Source: a virus
Reading direction: 5' to 3' (one strand)
IMG/VR virus record: IMGVR_UViG_3300032092_000189
Span: 1 to 27,714 of that record
DNA: 27,714 bases
Shown here: positions 7,252-15,047 of the stretch, piece after piece
Layout of the letters: every line of letters begins with the position of its first letter
Numbering within the stretch: position 1 is the first letter of the stretch
Notes under the pieces: generated by a model
What the model was told of the DNA's origin: nothing
What the model saw: the letters and a program-made list of their open reading frames with translations, nothing else
The model's database searches: none
Position numbers and translations under genes: made by a program

Positions 7252-7853
7252 CAAATAATATCAAAATTGACAATACATCTTCTGTCTTTAGTGGGATTAG
7301 TGCTGGCATGATAAAACTTCCCGTCAAACAGCACGACCCGGCCTTTTTTTGGAGTGACCCTGTGAGTGATCTGGGCTGGCGGAATGAGACTATTAACTTC
7401 ATCTTGACTGAATTGCGGATATGTTGCATTAGTAGTTATAACAGTGTCGCCATCTGCATCATTGACATAATACAAACAGACTAAATGCGGAATGTCAGCA
7501 TCCACGTGCAGTAGATTATATTTTTTTTGAAAAATATCTTGTACGTTAGGAAATGTTAAAAATACTCTTCCCCAATATAGCTCATTAAATTTAAAATTTA
7601 TTTTCTCACAGGCCTGATACATCAAAGGTAGCAGCAGATTAGTTATGGCACTGATCGACCCCGTTTGTTTCTTATAAAACATATGGCCAAACCCATGCGA
7701 ATCGTGTTCCATTTTTTGATCTAGAGGTATTTTTTTAGTAATGCTGGCTGCAAAATACCAAGGAAAATCTGGATTGTATAATGTGTCCTGAGCTATCTTA
7801 TCTTGATAGGTTTCAGAAATAAAGTCATCGATAATAATTATGTCATTGATCAT
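7251..7853 (-). CDS. 2-oxoglutarate/Fe(II) oxygenase (copy 2, canonical HxD...H...R)
   Basis: A 200-residue oxygenase with a complete facial triad: H116-V-D118 followed by IPHLVCLYYVN, then H182 in FDGKFYHAS, and an arginine (R191 or R192) in the strand ending CIVNFDI that should bind the 2-oxoglutarate carboxylate. The GRVVLFDG step before the distal His is typical of prolyl-4-hydroxylase-like phage enzymes. It pairs with copy 4 (8427-8981), which has the same HVD and FDGxxYHAST motifs, so these two look like divergent paralogues. CGGAG lies before the ATG. The stop overlaps the next gene's ATG by one base (TGATG), a sign of translational coupling. Confidence 0.8.
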   Translation of the reverse strand: MINDIIIIDDFISETYQDKIAQDTLYNPDFPWYFAASITKKIPLDQKMEHDSHGFGHMFYKKQTGSISAITNLLLPLMYQACEKINFKFNELYWGRVFLTFPNVQDIFQKKYNLLHVDADIPHLVCLYYVNDADGDTVITTNATYPQFSQDEVNSLIPPAQITHRVTPKKGRVVLFDGKFYHASTNPTKDRRCIVNFDII

Positions 7854-7855
7854 GT

Positions 7856-8425
7856 TTACTCCGTAATCTCTATGTCTGCTGCAATAACGAATCTGTATTT
7901 ACTACTTTGGATGATGCCGGGTCTATGCCAAAGCTCTCCAGGAAATATCACCCAGGCAAATTGTTGAGGTCTGATAAAATATTTATTTTGCCCGTCGACA
8001 CCGTCGGGGGCAAATTCTGTTCCTGCATATTCTAATTGTTTAACATCATCAGGTATATGCAAGTAAAAAATTCCACTCATTTTTTTCTTATATGGATTGT
8101 TGTTATGGTGATGCCAGTACGAGTCTCGATTTTCTTCAGTGTCTAAGTTAGTCATATAACTCCAGGCCATCATCTCTGAAACTTTTACTTCTTTTCCAAG
8201 ATACATGAACACACTGAAAAGAAAACTTAATCGATACTTCAACCAGATTGATTCATCTAACTTGAATAAATTTACGTTTGTTTGATATCTAGGACTGTTG
8301 GTAAAATAGCTGCCTTTGTCAACTAATTCTTCTATTATTTTTATCACAGTTTGATTATCTTCGGCACTAATCATACTGGAGTAATTAAATGTTTTTACAA
8401 TATCATTAGATTCAATGGCGTACAT
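7856..8425 (-). CDS. 2-oxoglutarate/Fe(II) oxygenase-like protein (copy 3)
   Basis: A 189-residue protein with the layout of a small 2OG oxygenase: WHHHNNN (H105-H107), then MSGIFYLHIPDD, a strand FAWVIFPGELWHRPG carrying the distal H167, and R178 in YRFVIAADIE. SGxFYL after the first metal motif and FPxxxWHxP before the arginine place it near the TIGR02466 / 2OG-FeII_Oxy_5 group. As in copy 1, the acidic ligand of HxD/E is replaced by His. It lies three bases upstream of copy 2 and two bases downstream of copy 4 in the same operon. No substrate can be deduced. Confidence 0.72.
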   Translation of the reverse strand: MYAIESNDIVKTFNYSSMISAEDNQTVIKIIEELVDKGSYFTNSPRYQTNVNLFKLDESIWLKYRLSFLFSVFMYLGKEVKVSEMMAWSYMTNLDTEENRDSYWHHHNNNPYKKKMSGIFYLHIPDDVKQLEYAGTEFAPDGVDGQNKYFIRPQQFAWVIFPGELWHRPGIIQSSKYRFVIAADIEITE

Positions 8426-8426
8426 A

Positions 8427-8981
8427 TTATTTTACCTTGAAATTTATATTCATTACTATTCTTTGTTTTTTATCTGTTTGGGTGGTACTGGCATGATATT
8501 GTAATCCATCAAATATCACTACTTTATTTTCTTCGGATTGTACTAGGTGTTGAGTTTTTAAAAAATTATCGTCGGGAAATTTTTGATCATACAATACTGT
8601 TGGACCATTACAGGTTGTAAGATAAAACAAAGCAGTTAGATGAGGGAAGGGATAATCTACATGAGGATTATGAGTATAAGGTCTTGGAGTTTTAGTCATC
8701 ATCCCTAGCCGTATCCTTGTTACTTCTAATGAACCAAGATCAAAACTGCTGCAAATATTCTCAGCCAGTAGTATTGATTTTTCTGTAAGCGGACTGTCTC
8801 CTTGCCCATCCACTGCTACTACATGGCTAAAGGAAAAATCCCATAATTGATGATTGTCTTCAGCCATTCCATATGCAGTGTTTTTACTGTAGAACCAAGG
8901 AAATGCCATATCGCCGTTGAGAAAACCAAACGAATTTTGAAACTCTGTTTTGTTTAAAAAATTTCTTTTCTCTAAAAGCAT
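8427..8981 (-). CDS. 2-oxoglutarate/Fe(II) oxygenase (copy 4, canonical HxD...H...R)
   Basis: A 184-residue enzyme and the first gene of the leftward oxygenase operon. It shows H107-V-D109 followed by FPHLTALFYLT, then VVIFDGLQYHAST with H163 and R174 in QRIVMNIN, that is, the full Fe(II) triad plus the 2-oxoglutarate arginine. The N-terminal region (FPWFYSKNTAYG) parallels FPWYFAASITKK of copy 2, supporting common descent. A late-promoter box lies about 20 bases upstream of the ATG. It is transcribed divergently from the 90-aa gene that begins the rightward oxygenase/radical-SAM operon, across a 71-base gap. Confidence 0.8.
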   Translation of the reverse strand: MLLEKRNFLNKTEFQNSFGFLNGDMAFPWFYSKNTAYGMAEDNHQLWDFSFSHVVAVDGQGDSPLTEKSILLAENICSSFDLGSLEVTRIRLGMMTKTPRPYTHNPHVDYPFPHLTALFYLTTCNGPTVLYDQKFPDDNFLKTQHLVQSEENKVVIFDGLQYHASTTQTDKKQRIVMNINFKVK

Positions 8982-9001
8982 AAACTCTATTTACCCACAT
9001 C

Positions 9002-9008
9002 TATTTAG
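9002..9008 (-). promoter_or_regulatory. Late promoter box for the oxygenase operon
   Basis: The minus strand reads CTAAATA, a common cyanophage variant of the T4 late box, 20 bases before the ATG at 8981. A second GTAAATA lies at 8994-8988 but is too close to the start. The 71-base divergent gap shows no clear late box for the rightward genes. Confidence 0.5.
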
Positions 9009-9052
9009 GGTCACAAATTTTTTACATAATTACAGTATACGAGGATTATAAA

Positions 9053-9325
9053 ATGCTACCGTCTATCGAAAAAAGTTTGAGTTTCCAGAGTGAACTTACC
9101 AAGTTCACAGAGATGCAGAAAAATATCAGCAATCAAGGTCTAAAAAATGAAATCGAAACAATGATCAATAAACTAATTTTTGAAGTGAGAAAGATCGATG
9201 CTCTCCACATGGACCCTAGTACCTTTAAAGAACCCACTGGATTAGACCGGACCAAAGAAAATATTGCACTATTAAGAAAAAAATTAAATAACCTCTGCAA
9301 AGATCACAGTGAGTCAACCAGATAA
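9053..9325 (+). CDS. Small helical protein of unknown function (90 aa)
   Basis: A 90-residue, highly charged protein predicted to be almost entirely helical, probably a helical hairpin or short coiled coil (ELTKFTEMQKNISNQGLKNE, then a second helix ending IALLRKKLNNLC). No enzyme motif or known domain is seen. GAGGA seven bases before the ATG supports the start. It is the first gene of the rightward operon, overlapping the next gene (2OG oxygenase) by 17 bases, so it may be a small partner or chaperone for that enzyme; this is only inference from position. Confidence 0.65.
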   Translation: MLPSIEKSLSFQSELTKFTEMQKNISNQGLKNEIETMINKLIFEVRKIDALHMDPSTFKEPTGLDRTKENIALLRKKLNNLCKDHSESTR

Positions 9326-9950
9326 CATTTATGTGAATACCGTAGAAATGACTAATATACTGCATGCCAAGCAGGTATTAGACGTGTCTCTTTGCCGAGA
9401 AATATCAAGACAAGTGTTAGCTTACAAGTCTCAAAATTCCACTTCAGAAAACACCTCTCCAAACTGTTGGAGAGGTAATCCACATTTATTCGAGACAGGA
9501 CTCACTGATGAGATCAACGAGATTTTACAGGACGTGATTTCTCGTTATCACACTGTTTATGACCAGACTCTAATACGCCCACAGTCGTTTGGTCAGCCCA
9601 CTGATGAAATAAGTAGATATGACATAGATCATCCTGTAATCAGTGCATGGTTCAACGTCAATGGGATCAATGGTGGCAATCCTGTACACACACATTCGGG
9701 AAATTATCTAAGTGGCACGTTATATTTTCAGGCCGCAGATACAGGATATATTGAATTCATGTCTCAGAGTTATCTTTATAAAAGCATGAATTACTGTTGG
9801 CCATATTTTGGATCCGCAAGATATAATCCCAACGACGGCGATCTCTTGATGTTCCCTTCATACCTCGCACACTTTGTAGAGCCTAATCCTGTGTTAAGAC
9901 CTAGAATCAATATGGCGTTTGATATACAGTATCATTTTAAAAATATCTAA
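9309..9950 (+). CDS. 2-oxoglutarate/Fe(II) oxygenase-like protein (copy 5, TIGR02466-like)
   Basis: A 213-residue protein of the TIGR02466 / 2OG-FeII_Oxy_5 type: SAWFNVNGINGGNPVHTHSG, then LSGTLYFQA, NDGDLLMFPSYLAHFVEPN and RPRINMAFDI. Metal ligands would be H127 and H129 (HTH in place of HxD/E) and H188, with R199 for the co-substrate. The family is widespread in marine T4-like phages without a demonstrated substrate. The reading frame opens with GTG at 9309, overlapping the previous gene. No strong ribosome site is visible there or at the later ATG at 9348, so the start is uncertain. Its stop overlaps the radical-SAM start as TAATG. Confidence 0.78.
   Translation: MSQPDNIYVNTVEMTNILHAKQVLDVSLCREISRQVLAYKSQNSTSENTSPNCWRGNPHLFETGLTDEINEILQDVISRYHTVYDQTLIRPQSFGQPTDEISRYDIDHPVISAWFNVNGINGGNPVHTHSGNYLSGTLYFQAADTGYIEFMSQSYLYKSMNYCWPYFGSARYNPNDGDLLMFPSYLAHFVEPNPVLRPRINMAFDIQYHFKNI
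9453..9476 (+). other. Perfect intragenic RNA hairpin
   Basis: ACCTCTCCAA-ACTG-TTGGAGAGGT is a perfect 10-bp stem with a four-base loop inside the fifth oxygenase gene, about 145 bases after its start. The 3' arm contains the SD-like GGAGAGG, hidden in the stem. It is far from a T-tract, so it is not a classic terminator. Confidence 0.45.
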
Positions 9951-11368
9951 TGTTCAAAGGTTTATTTTTCAATCAGTGCGGCAAAGGACCAACTGTTAGA
10001 TCTCCGGGAGCTCATAGAATAGCTTCATGGCTCCGGATGAATAATTGGGACATAGAAGTTTTAGATTTTTTACCGTTTTGGTCGATAGAAGAATTAAAAG
10101 AGTTTTGTATTTCTAGAATAGATCATCAAACTAAGTTTGTGGCATTTAGTTATATGTTTTTTACTCCCCAGGTTAATAATTTTCCTGTTGAATTATTAAT
10201 ATGGATTAAAGAACATTATCCGCAACTTAAAATTATCGTAGGAAGTCAAGAAAAATATCTTCACGGCCACGAATATGTAGACTACATTATTTCGGGGTAC
10301 GGAGAGTTTGCTATTTTAGAACTTCTACAGTATCTATTTTCCAACGGCGATCGTCCTAAGTTTGCTTTAGAAAATCCGTTTTTTAAATTTATCAATGCAA
10401 ACAAACTTTATCCTGCATACCCTATGAAAAATCTGTCTATCTTATACGAGAACAGAGACTATCTTTCTGCAGACGAGTGGTTGGGAATTGAATTCTCACG
10501 AGGCTGTATGTTTAAATGCGATTTTTGTAATTATCCCATCCTAGGTGTAAAAGGTGATTATACAAGAGATGCTGACGATTTTAGCAATCAAATCACTGAC
10601 ACATATGAAAGATTCGGAATATCAAACTATGTAGTAGCCGACGAAACGTTTAACGATCGGACAGACAAAATAACAAAGTTTGCGGATGTAGTTGAAACTT
10701 TAAATTTCTCTCCTTTTTTCCAAGGATTTTTAAGAGCAGATCTTTTAGTCAGCAGACCAACAGATCGAGAAGAACTATTAAGAATGAATTTTTTAGCTCA
10801 GTTTTATGGTATAGAAACATTTAATCATCAATCCGGTAAAGCTATTAAAAAAGCCATGCATCCCGACAAACTAAAAGACGGATTGATAGATATTAAAAAA
10901 TATTTTCATACTCACGGCAGTAAAAAATATAGAGGATTTATAAGTTTAATTTTTGGATTACCATATGAAACTTTGGAATCGTTAAACACAACAAAAAATT
11001 GGTTAATAGATAATTGGCAGGGAGAATCATTTGGTGGTGCTCCTTTAGAAATTAGACTATCCAGCGAGAACAGTTCTCTTATATCAGATAATTATGAAAA
11101 GTACGGATATAGGAAAATGATTGATGATAAGAATTTTCCAGGTCTTGTTTGGGAAAATGAGTTCATGAATATTATGCAGGCTCGACAGATATCTCAAGAA
11201 TTTCAAAATCTATACAATAATCAACAATACGATTTTAGGGTATATGCTCACTGGCTACCTGACACACAAAATATAGATTTATTTAAAAATCAAGTAGATG
11301 TCGCAGATCGACTTCGCATATTAGATAGGATCACAATCTACAAGAACAACAAATTATCAACAAATTAA
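9950..11368 (+). CDS. Radical SAM protein with N-terminal B12-binding-like domain
   Basis: A 472-residue protein. The first 130 residues look like a cobalamin-binding Rossmann domain (VEVLDF-like start, KIIVGSQEKYLHG, then DYIISGYGEFAILELLQYL), but no DxHxxG motif is visible, so B12 binding may be lost or base-off binding absent. The radical SAM core begins GIEFSRGCMFKCDFCNYP, with C186, C190 and C193 in the CX3CX2C arrangement that binds the 4Fe-4S cluster and S-adenosylmethionine. ADETFND (about 229-235) and GIETFNHQSGK fit later barrel strands. Such enzymes methylate or rearrange unreactive carbons. It is the last gene of the operon with the fifth oxygenase (TAATG overlap) and abuts the convergent fibre gene with no spacer. 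Its codons are visibly AT-rich compared with the fibre genes. Confidence 0.8.
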   Translation: MFKGLFFNQCGKGPTVRSPGAHRIASWLRMNNWDIEVLDFLPFWSIEELKEFCISRIDHQTKFVAFSYMFFTPQVNNFPVELLIWIKEHYPQLKIIVGSQEKYLHGHEYVDYIISGYGEFAILELLQYLFSNGDRPKFALENPFFKFINANKLYPAYPMKNLSILYENRDYLSADEWLGIEFSRGCMFKCDFCNYPILGVKGDYTRDADDFSNQITDTYERFGISNYVVADETFNDRTDKITKFADVVETLNFSPFFQGFLRADLLVSRPTDREELLRMNFLAQFYGIETFNHQSGKAIKKAMHPDKLKDGLIDIKKYFHTHGSKKYRGFISLIFGLPYETLESLNTTKNWLIDNWQGESFGGAPLEIRLSSENSSLISDNYEKYGYRKMIDDKNFPGLVWENEFMNIMQARQISQEFQNLYNNQQYDFRVYAHWLPDTQNIDLFKNQVDVADRLRILDRITIYKNNKLSTN

Positions 11369-14182
11369 TTATATTGCTGCTATGTCTTTAATTACGATGT
11401 TACCTTGCATTAATGCATGTGATGAACATTGATATCGATATGTTCCTGATATGTTAGCAGGAATTTTCCAATACAGCGTACCAAATATCTTTCCTTGTGC
11501 GGCTGCACCAGTACTTACAACTCCATTATAAAATACATGCACTAATCCGGTGCTGTAATTTGTGCCACCACTGTTTTGAATTAAAAATGGGTGGCCGTTG
11601 ACGTTGAGATTAAAGGCTATGGTTGTTCCGGATATTGCATATATAGTAGGATTGGCTCCAGTATACTGTCCGTCAGTGTCGAAATAATAAATCTGTCCAA
11701 TGTTTGTTACGTGCAGTCTAGTAATGGCTTGAAAGGCTACCTTGTCGATGGTCATGCCGTCACCTAGATATATCCAGGCACCAATGCTAGATAAATCAGC
11801 CCAGTTCATATCAGTAGCCACTCCTACTGTTACAGTATCATTGGCAGCATCATGAGTCATCGAGATGAATCTTCCGGCATCAATTCTTAACGTATCTGTT
11901 GTGGTGTCTGCGACATAATCTGTACCGTTGAAATTCACAGTTGAAAATACGTTTTGAGGAATATTTGGACTGCTGTTAGTGACCGTGATAGTATCTGTGG
12001 AATCATTTGTAGTGATAGCTACCCCGGTGCCTGCAACTAGTGTAAGTGTATCTGTGGCAGAATCCGCTACAACACTGGATTGTCCAGCCACTGCAATAGT
12101 CTGAAAGGCCTGTGTTGTGTCGCTGCCTGTGATGGTTATATTACCTTCAGCGTCCGACGAAGTTGTTATACCCGTGCCGCCTATAAATTTAATACTCTCA
12201 TCTTCACTCACAGTTATGATTGTAGAATCGTCTGCTGCCACAAAGAATTGTGTGCGTTTTCTAGTACTTTCGTATATAGGTGATTCGCCATTCACTGATA
12301 TGCTACCAGTAACCGAAAGTCTAGTACCATTCCAAGATAACCCTGTAGTTCCTTCTACAACATTGCCAGTCTGGAAGTAATAGGCCAATTCATATTGACT
12401 AGCTGTACTTACACCGCTGCTGCCTGCCGTGGCTGCTATAGAGCCGCCGCTGACATATGCTGTAAATCCTGCAGTACCGTTTACTGTAGTAGTCAATCCT
12501 GTGTCGCTGTATAATCTAATCTGTGTCGAAGTTACAACGTCCGCAAAATAACTATTACCATTTAATTCTGTAGTGCCTACTACATCAGTAATAGTAATCT
12601 GTTGACCATTGCTAAGATTGTGGGCTGCTGTTGTTGCGATTACTATGGGATTGTTTAAAGTAATAGATTGTACTGATGAAGACCCGCCTACGTTTGCTCC
12701 AATGGTAATAGTATCTGTTCCAGGAGATGTGGATATAGTTATATTAGGTCCAGCTACCAGTGTTACTGTATCTGCTTCGTTGTCTGCAACAACACTGCTC
12801 TGTCCAGCTACCGCCATGGTTGTAAACGCTGCGGTCACGTTGCTGGTTGTTGTCAGGGTCAATGTGTTAGCTGATGTAGTAACGTTGATCCCGCTGCCTA
12901 CGATAGTAAGAACATCTTGTGCGCTATCTGCCTCTATATCAGTTTGACCAGCCACACGCACAGTAGAAAAAGTATTCAACGTAGAAGCTATGGTCACCGT
13001 GTCAGTTCCAGCATTGGTAGTGATTGTAATTCCTGTACTGGCAGCTAATGTCAGGGTATCTGTAGCAGAATCAGCTGCCACACTAGATTGACCTGCTACT
13101 GCTATTGTAGCAAATCCGTTAGGTACACTAACCCAAGAAAGTGTTCCAGATCCGTTGGTTTGTAAATATTGATTGGCCGAGCCGTCGGTACCCGGAAATG
13201 TAAATGCTGGAAATGAAGTGGTTTTAGTTTCACCATCCAACACCCAATTGTTGCCAGCACCCAGGTCCGCTACAAAATAACCAAAATTACTAGCGGCTTT
13301 TCTTTCTACGTAGGAGAAAAATTCGTTGTTGTAATTTAATTGCACATAGTCAACTGTGGTCGGAGCATATAAATCTACTCCGTTAAATGCAAATGCCGGC
13401 TCCTGTCCTTGTACGTTGCCGATCCTTCCACCGGTAGGTATTGTAATAGTGCCGTCATCTTCTAGCACCACTTCTAGATTTCCGTTGACTAATCTGTCAC
13501 CTGTGCCCGATCCTGATCCCGTTCCTGGATCGGATGTTGCAATAGAATTGCCCATTGCAAGATGTTGATAACACCAGTAATACAAAGTACTAGGAGTTAA
13601 ACTAGTCACTTGTATTTCTACTGTTCTAGAAGTTGCGGTATCAAAGGCCACACTGTTATACACAGCATATGTAACGGGACTTCCACTTAACTTATAAATC
13701 ACATTGGTGGTATAAGCAGTGCCGCCACCAACTACTCCGCTGAGATTGTCTGCTGAAAAATTTAATGGATGCCTATTTTGGGTAGTTCCGTTAGCGTTGG
13801 GATAGTAAACATTGGTCAAATCTGTTTGATTGAAAATATAAGTATAACCTACAACCAAGGATAACGCTGGTTTATAAACACCATCGATTCTGTATTTGTT
13901 TCCGGTGTCAGGGTTTACTGGTCCGGCTATTGTGACTGTATAGCTAACTGTAGCTACGTTTGCTTCTGTAACTTTAGATTTGATTGCGGTAGTTGAAACA
14001 TTGGCTAGATCGGATCTGGCGATCTCTATGCCGCCTTGTGTGGCTCCGTCAAATACCTTTAAGGTATAGTGTGTGGGATCCACATAAATTTCACCTGATA
14101 GACCTGTTTTTCTATCTAATATTTCAGGATCTTCTGTAAGAATCCTAATGCTTTTAAAGATAGGTCTGTTATTATAGCTCAT
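11369..14182 (-). CDS. Long fibre/structural protein with two cupredoxin-like domains and beta repeats
   Basis: A 937-residue virion-type protein. The N-terminal part (SGEIYVDPTHYTLKVFDG) is a fibre-attachment-like start. Residues about 80-215 form a cupredoxin-like domain with H138 (NRHPLNF) and C204, H207, M210 in YYWCYQHLAMG. About 350-505 holds three repeats of the VAGQSSVVADSATDTLTL type. Next comes an FCCH-like beta module (about 510-590, HNLSNGQQITITDVVG). After two more such repeats comes a C-terminal cupredoxin-like domain with H864 and C919, H922, M925 in YQCSSHALMQGN. The C-x2-H-x2-M spacing equals that of amicyanin. Tail or capsid-fibre location is inferred from the repeats and the neighbours. 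AGAGGAAC before the ATG and an upstream late box support the start. Confidence 0.7.
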   Translation of the reverse strand: MSYNNRPIFKSIRILTEDPEILDRKTGLSGEIYVDPTHYTLKVFDGATQGGIEIARSDLANVSTTAIKSKVTEANVATVSYTVTIAGPVNPDTGNKYRIDGVYKPALSLVVGYTYIFNQTDLTNVYYPNANGTTQNRHPLNFSADNLSGVVGGGTAYTTNVIYKLSGSPVTYAVYNSVAFDTATSRTVEIQVTSLTPSTLYYWCYQHLAMGNSIATSDPGTGSGSGTGDRLVNGNLEVVLEDDGTITIPTGGRIGNVQGQEPAFAFNGVDLYAPTTVDYVQLNYNNEFFSYVERKAASNFGYFVADLGAGNNWVLDGETKTTSFPAFTFPGTDGSANQYLQTNGSGTLSWVSVPNGFATIAVAGQSSVAADSATDTLTLAASTGITITTNAGTDTVTIASTLNTFSTVRVAGQTDIEADSAQDVLTIVGSGINVTTSANTLTLTTTSNVTAAFTTMAVAGQSSVVADNEADTVTLVAGPNITISTSPGTDTITIGANVGGSSSVQSITLNNPIVIATTAAHNLSNGQQITITDVVGTTELNGNSYFADVVTSTQIRLYSDTGLTTTVNGTAGFTAYVSGGSIAATAGSSGVSTASQYELAYYFQTGNVVEGTTGLSWNGTRLSVTGSISVNGESPIYESTRKRTQFFVAADDSTIITVSEDESIKFIGGTGITTSSDAEGNITITGSDTTQAFQTIAVAGQSSVVADSATDTLTLVAGTGVAITTNDSTDTITVTNSSPNIPQNVFSTVNFNGTDYVADTTTDTLRIDAGRFISMTHDAANDTVTVGVATDMNWADLSSIGAWIYLGDGMTIDKVAFQAITRLHVTNIGQIYYFDTDGQYTGANPTIYAISGTTIAFNLNVNGHPFLIQNSGGTNYSTGLVHVFYNGVVSTGAAAQGKIFGTLYWKIPANISGTYRYQCSSHALMQGNIVIKDIAAI
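11815..12106 (-). repeat. Two beta-repeat units in the fibre gene (units 4-5)
   Basis: Two tandem units of about 48 residues each (AFQTIAVAGQSSVVADSATD and VFSTVNFNGTDYVADTTTD) continue the series found at 12690-13118. Unit 5 is the most diverged. Boundaries are approximate. They probably form successive beta layers of a trimeric fibre shaft. Confidence 0.65.
12690..13118 (-). repeat. Three tandem beta-repeat units in the fibre gene (units 1-3)
   Basis: Three tandem units of about 47 residues begin FATIAVAGQSSVAADSATD, TFSTVRVAGQTDIEADSAQD and AFTTMAVAGQSSVVADNEAD, each ending in a TDT(V/I)TI-type strand. The repeat is also visible at DNA level as recurring blocks for VAGQSSV. Coordinates are approximate. 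Confidence 0.7.
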
Positions 14183-14200
14183 AATGTTCCTCTAGTCTTG

Positions 14201-14208
14201 TATTTATC
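14201..14208 (-). promoter_or_regulatory. Late promoter box for the 937-aa fibre gene
   Basis: The minus strand reads GATAAATA, seven of eight matches to the T4 late consensus, 18 bases before the fibre-gene ATG, with AGAGGAAC as ribosome site in between. Confidence 0.6.
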
Positions 14209-14221
14209 ACTGTTTTTTAAA

Positions 14222-14229
14222 AATAAATA
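14222..14229 (+). promoter_or_regulatory. Late promoter box for the 72-aa gene
   Basis: The plus strand reads AATAAATA, 20 bases before the ATG at 14250, followed by a strong AGGAGG at 14234-14239. Together with the box at 14201-14208 it makes a compact divergent late-promoter pair. Confidence 0.6.
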
Positions 14230-14249
14230 TATCAGGAGGCACACTAATT

Positions 14250-14468
14250 ATGAATTGGATACAGGAAAGATTCGGCAGCCAGGCTGAAACTTTAGTTAAA
14301 AATATCAAGAACAAAGTAGTAGTTTCCGAAGAAGAACACAAACAAAGACTGGATGTTTGTAGAAGCTGTGAAAATTACAGCGATCTACACATGTGCAAAG
14401 AATGCCACTGCTATATGCCATTAAAAACTAAATTCGCTATTTTTACCTGCCCAATAAAGAAATGGTAA
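14250..14468 (+). CDS. Small Cys-rich zinc-ribbon-like protein
   Basis: A 72-residue protein with six cysteines in the pattern C37-x2-C40, C49-x2-C52-x-C54 and C67-P, ending CPIKKW. The arrangement CRSCE...CKECxCYMPLKTK...CPIxKW is a recurrent small family in marine T4-like phages and probably binds one or two zinc ions. The N-terminal half is helical and charged. It has its own strong ribosome site (AGGAGG) and late box, so it is likely well expressed. The gene ends exactly where the convergent oxygenase gene ends. The 94-aa product of 18749-19033 shares the same cysteine pattern and C-P-x2-KW. Function unknown. Confidence 0.75.
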   Translation: MNWIQERFGSQAETLVKNIKNKVVVSEEEHKQRLDVCRSCENYSDLHMCKECHCYMPLKTKFAIFTCPIKKW

Positions 14469-15047
14469 TCACAGTATCAAGGGCATTAATTGATAATCTA
14501 AGGGATGATCTTCGCCTATAAAATTATAGGCTAAGTCAAATCCAACTGTGATTCTAGGTGATGAAAAATTGTTTGTTTTTGTTGTAACTACTCGATGTAA
14601 TTTTTTGCCTAATCCTATATAAATTTGACCAGGTCTGTTTGTAATAGCATATTCCTTAAATTCAGTCACAGTATCTTTAGGATCTATAGATATATATCCA
14701 TGCATGGGCCAATGATGAGTGTGCCAATCGAGGATTTGTTCACTTCTGTGTATATTGATCCAACTCTCCATCCATACTGGAGTATTCCAAGTTCGTTGTT
14801 GTTTAATAACTTCTACGAGATCCTTGAACAACATATACCATGCTGGGGAGGGACTAGTCAGTAGCCATATATTATAGGACTGATAACTCCAAGTTAAATC
14901 TCGATCTTTGAGTGGACCAAACCTAGCTTCGAATAGTTGTTCTGCTCGTAATGATGCATCAATTATTTCATCATGATGATTTGTTATTACATCACTGTTC
15001 CAAATCTGATAATTAAATTCTTTATTATTTTCAAGAAGCGTGATCAT
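14469..15047 (-). CDS. 2-oxoglutarate/Fe(II) oxygenase-like protein (copy 6)
   Basis: A 192-residue oxygenase-like protein that ends the halogenase operon. Motifs: ILDWHTHHWPMHGYISID (H109-T-H111), RPGQIYIGLGKKLHRV (H151) and SPRITVGFDL (R165). This is the layout of the small phage 2OG oxygenases, again with His in place of the acidic ligand. I take the ATG at 15047 as start; a TTG two codons earlier is open but less likely. It overlaps the upstream 170-aa gene by 17 bases. Its nearest resemblance in the window is to copy 5 (HTH and the R-I strand). Placed next to the halogenase, it could act on the same substrate. Confidence 0.7.
   Translation of the reverse strand: MITLLENNKEFNYQIWNSDVITNHHDEIIDASLRAEQLFEARFGPLKDRDLTWSYQSYNIWLLTSPSPAWYMLFKDLVEVIKQQRTWNTPVWMESWINIHRSEQILDWHTHHWPMHGYISIDPKDTVTEFKEYAITNRPGQIYIGLGKKLHRVVTTKTNNFSSPRITVGFDLAYNFIGEDHPLDYQLMPLIL

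Noticed and set aside
9021-9051. Host-type sigma-70 promoter for the 90-aa gene
   Set aside because: TTTACA and TTATAA are 19 bases apart and the -10 abuts the ATG, so the match is too weak to annotate.
12080-12947. Several plus-strand open frames inside the 937-aa fibre gene
   Set aside because: They lie antisense to a long gene with clear protein repeats, and lack ribosome sites and recognisable domains.
12690-13118. CRISPR-like array
   Set aside because: The repeats are in frame, diverged and protein-coding (VAGQSSV units) with no constant spacer length.
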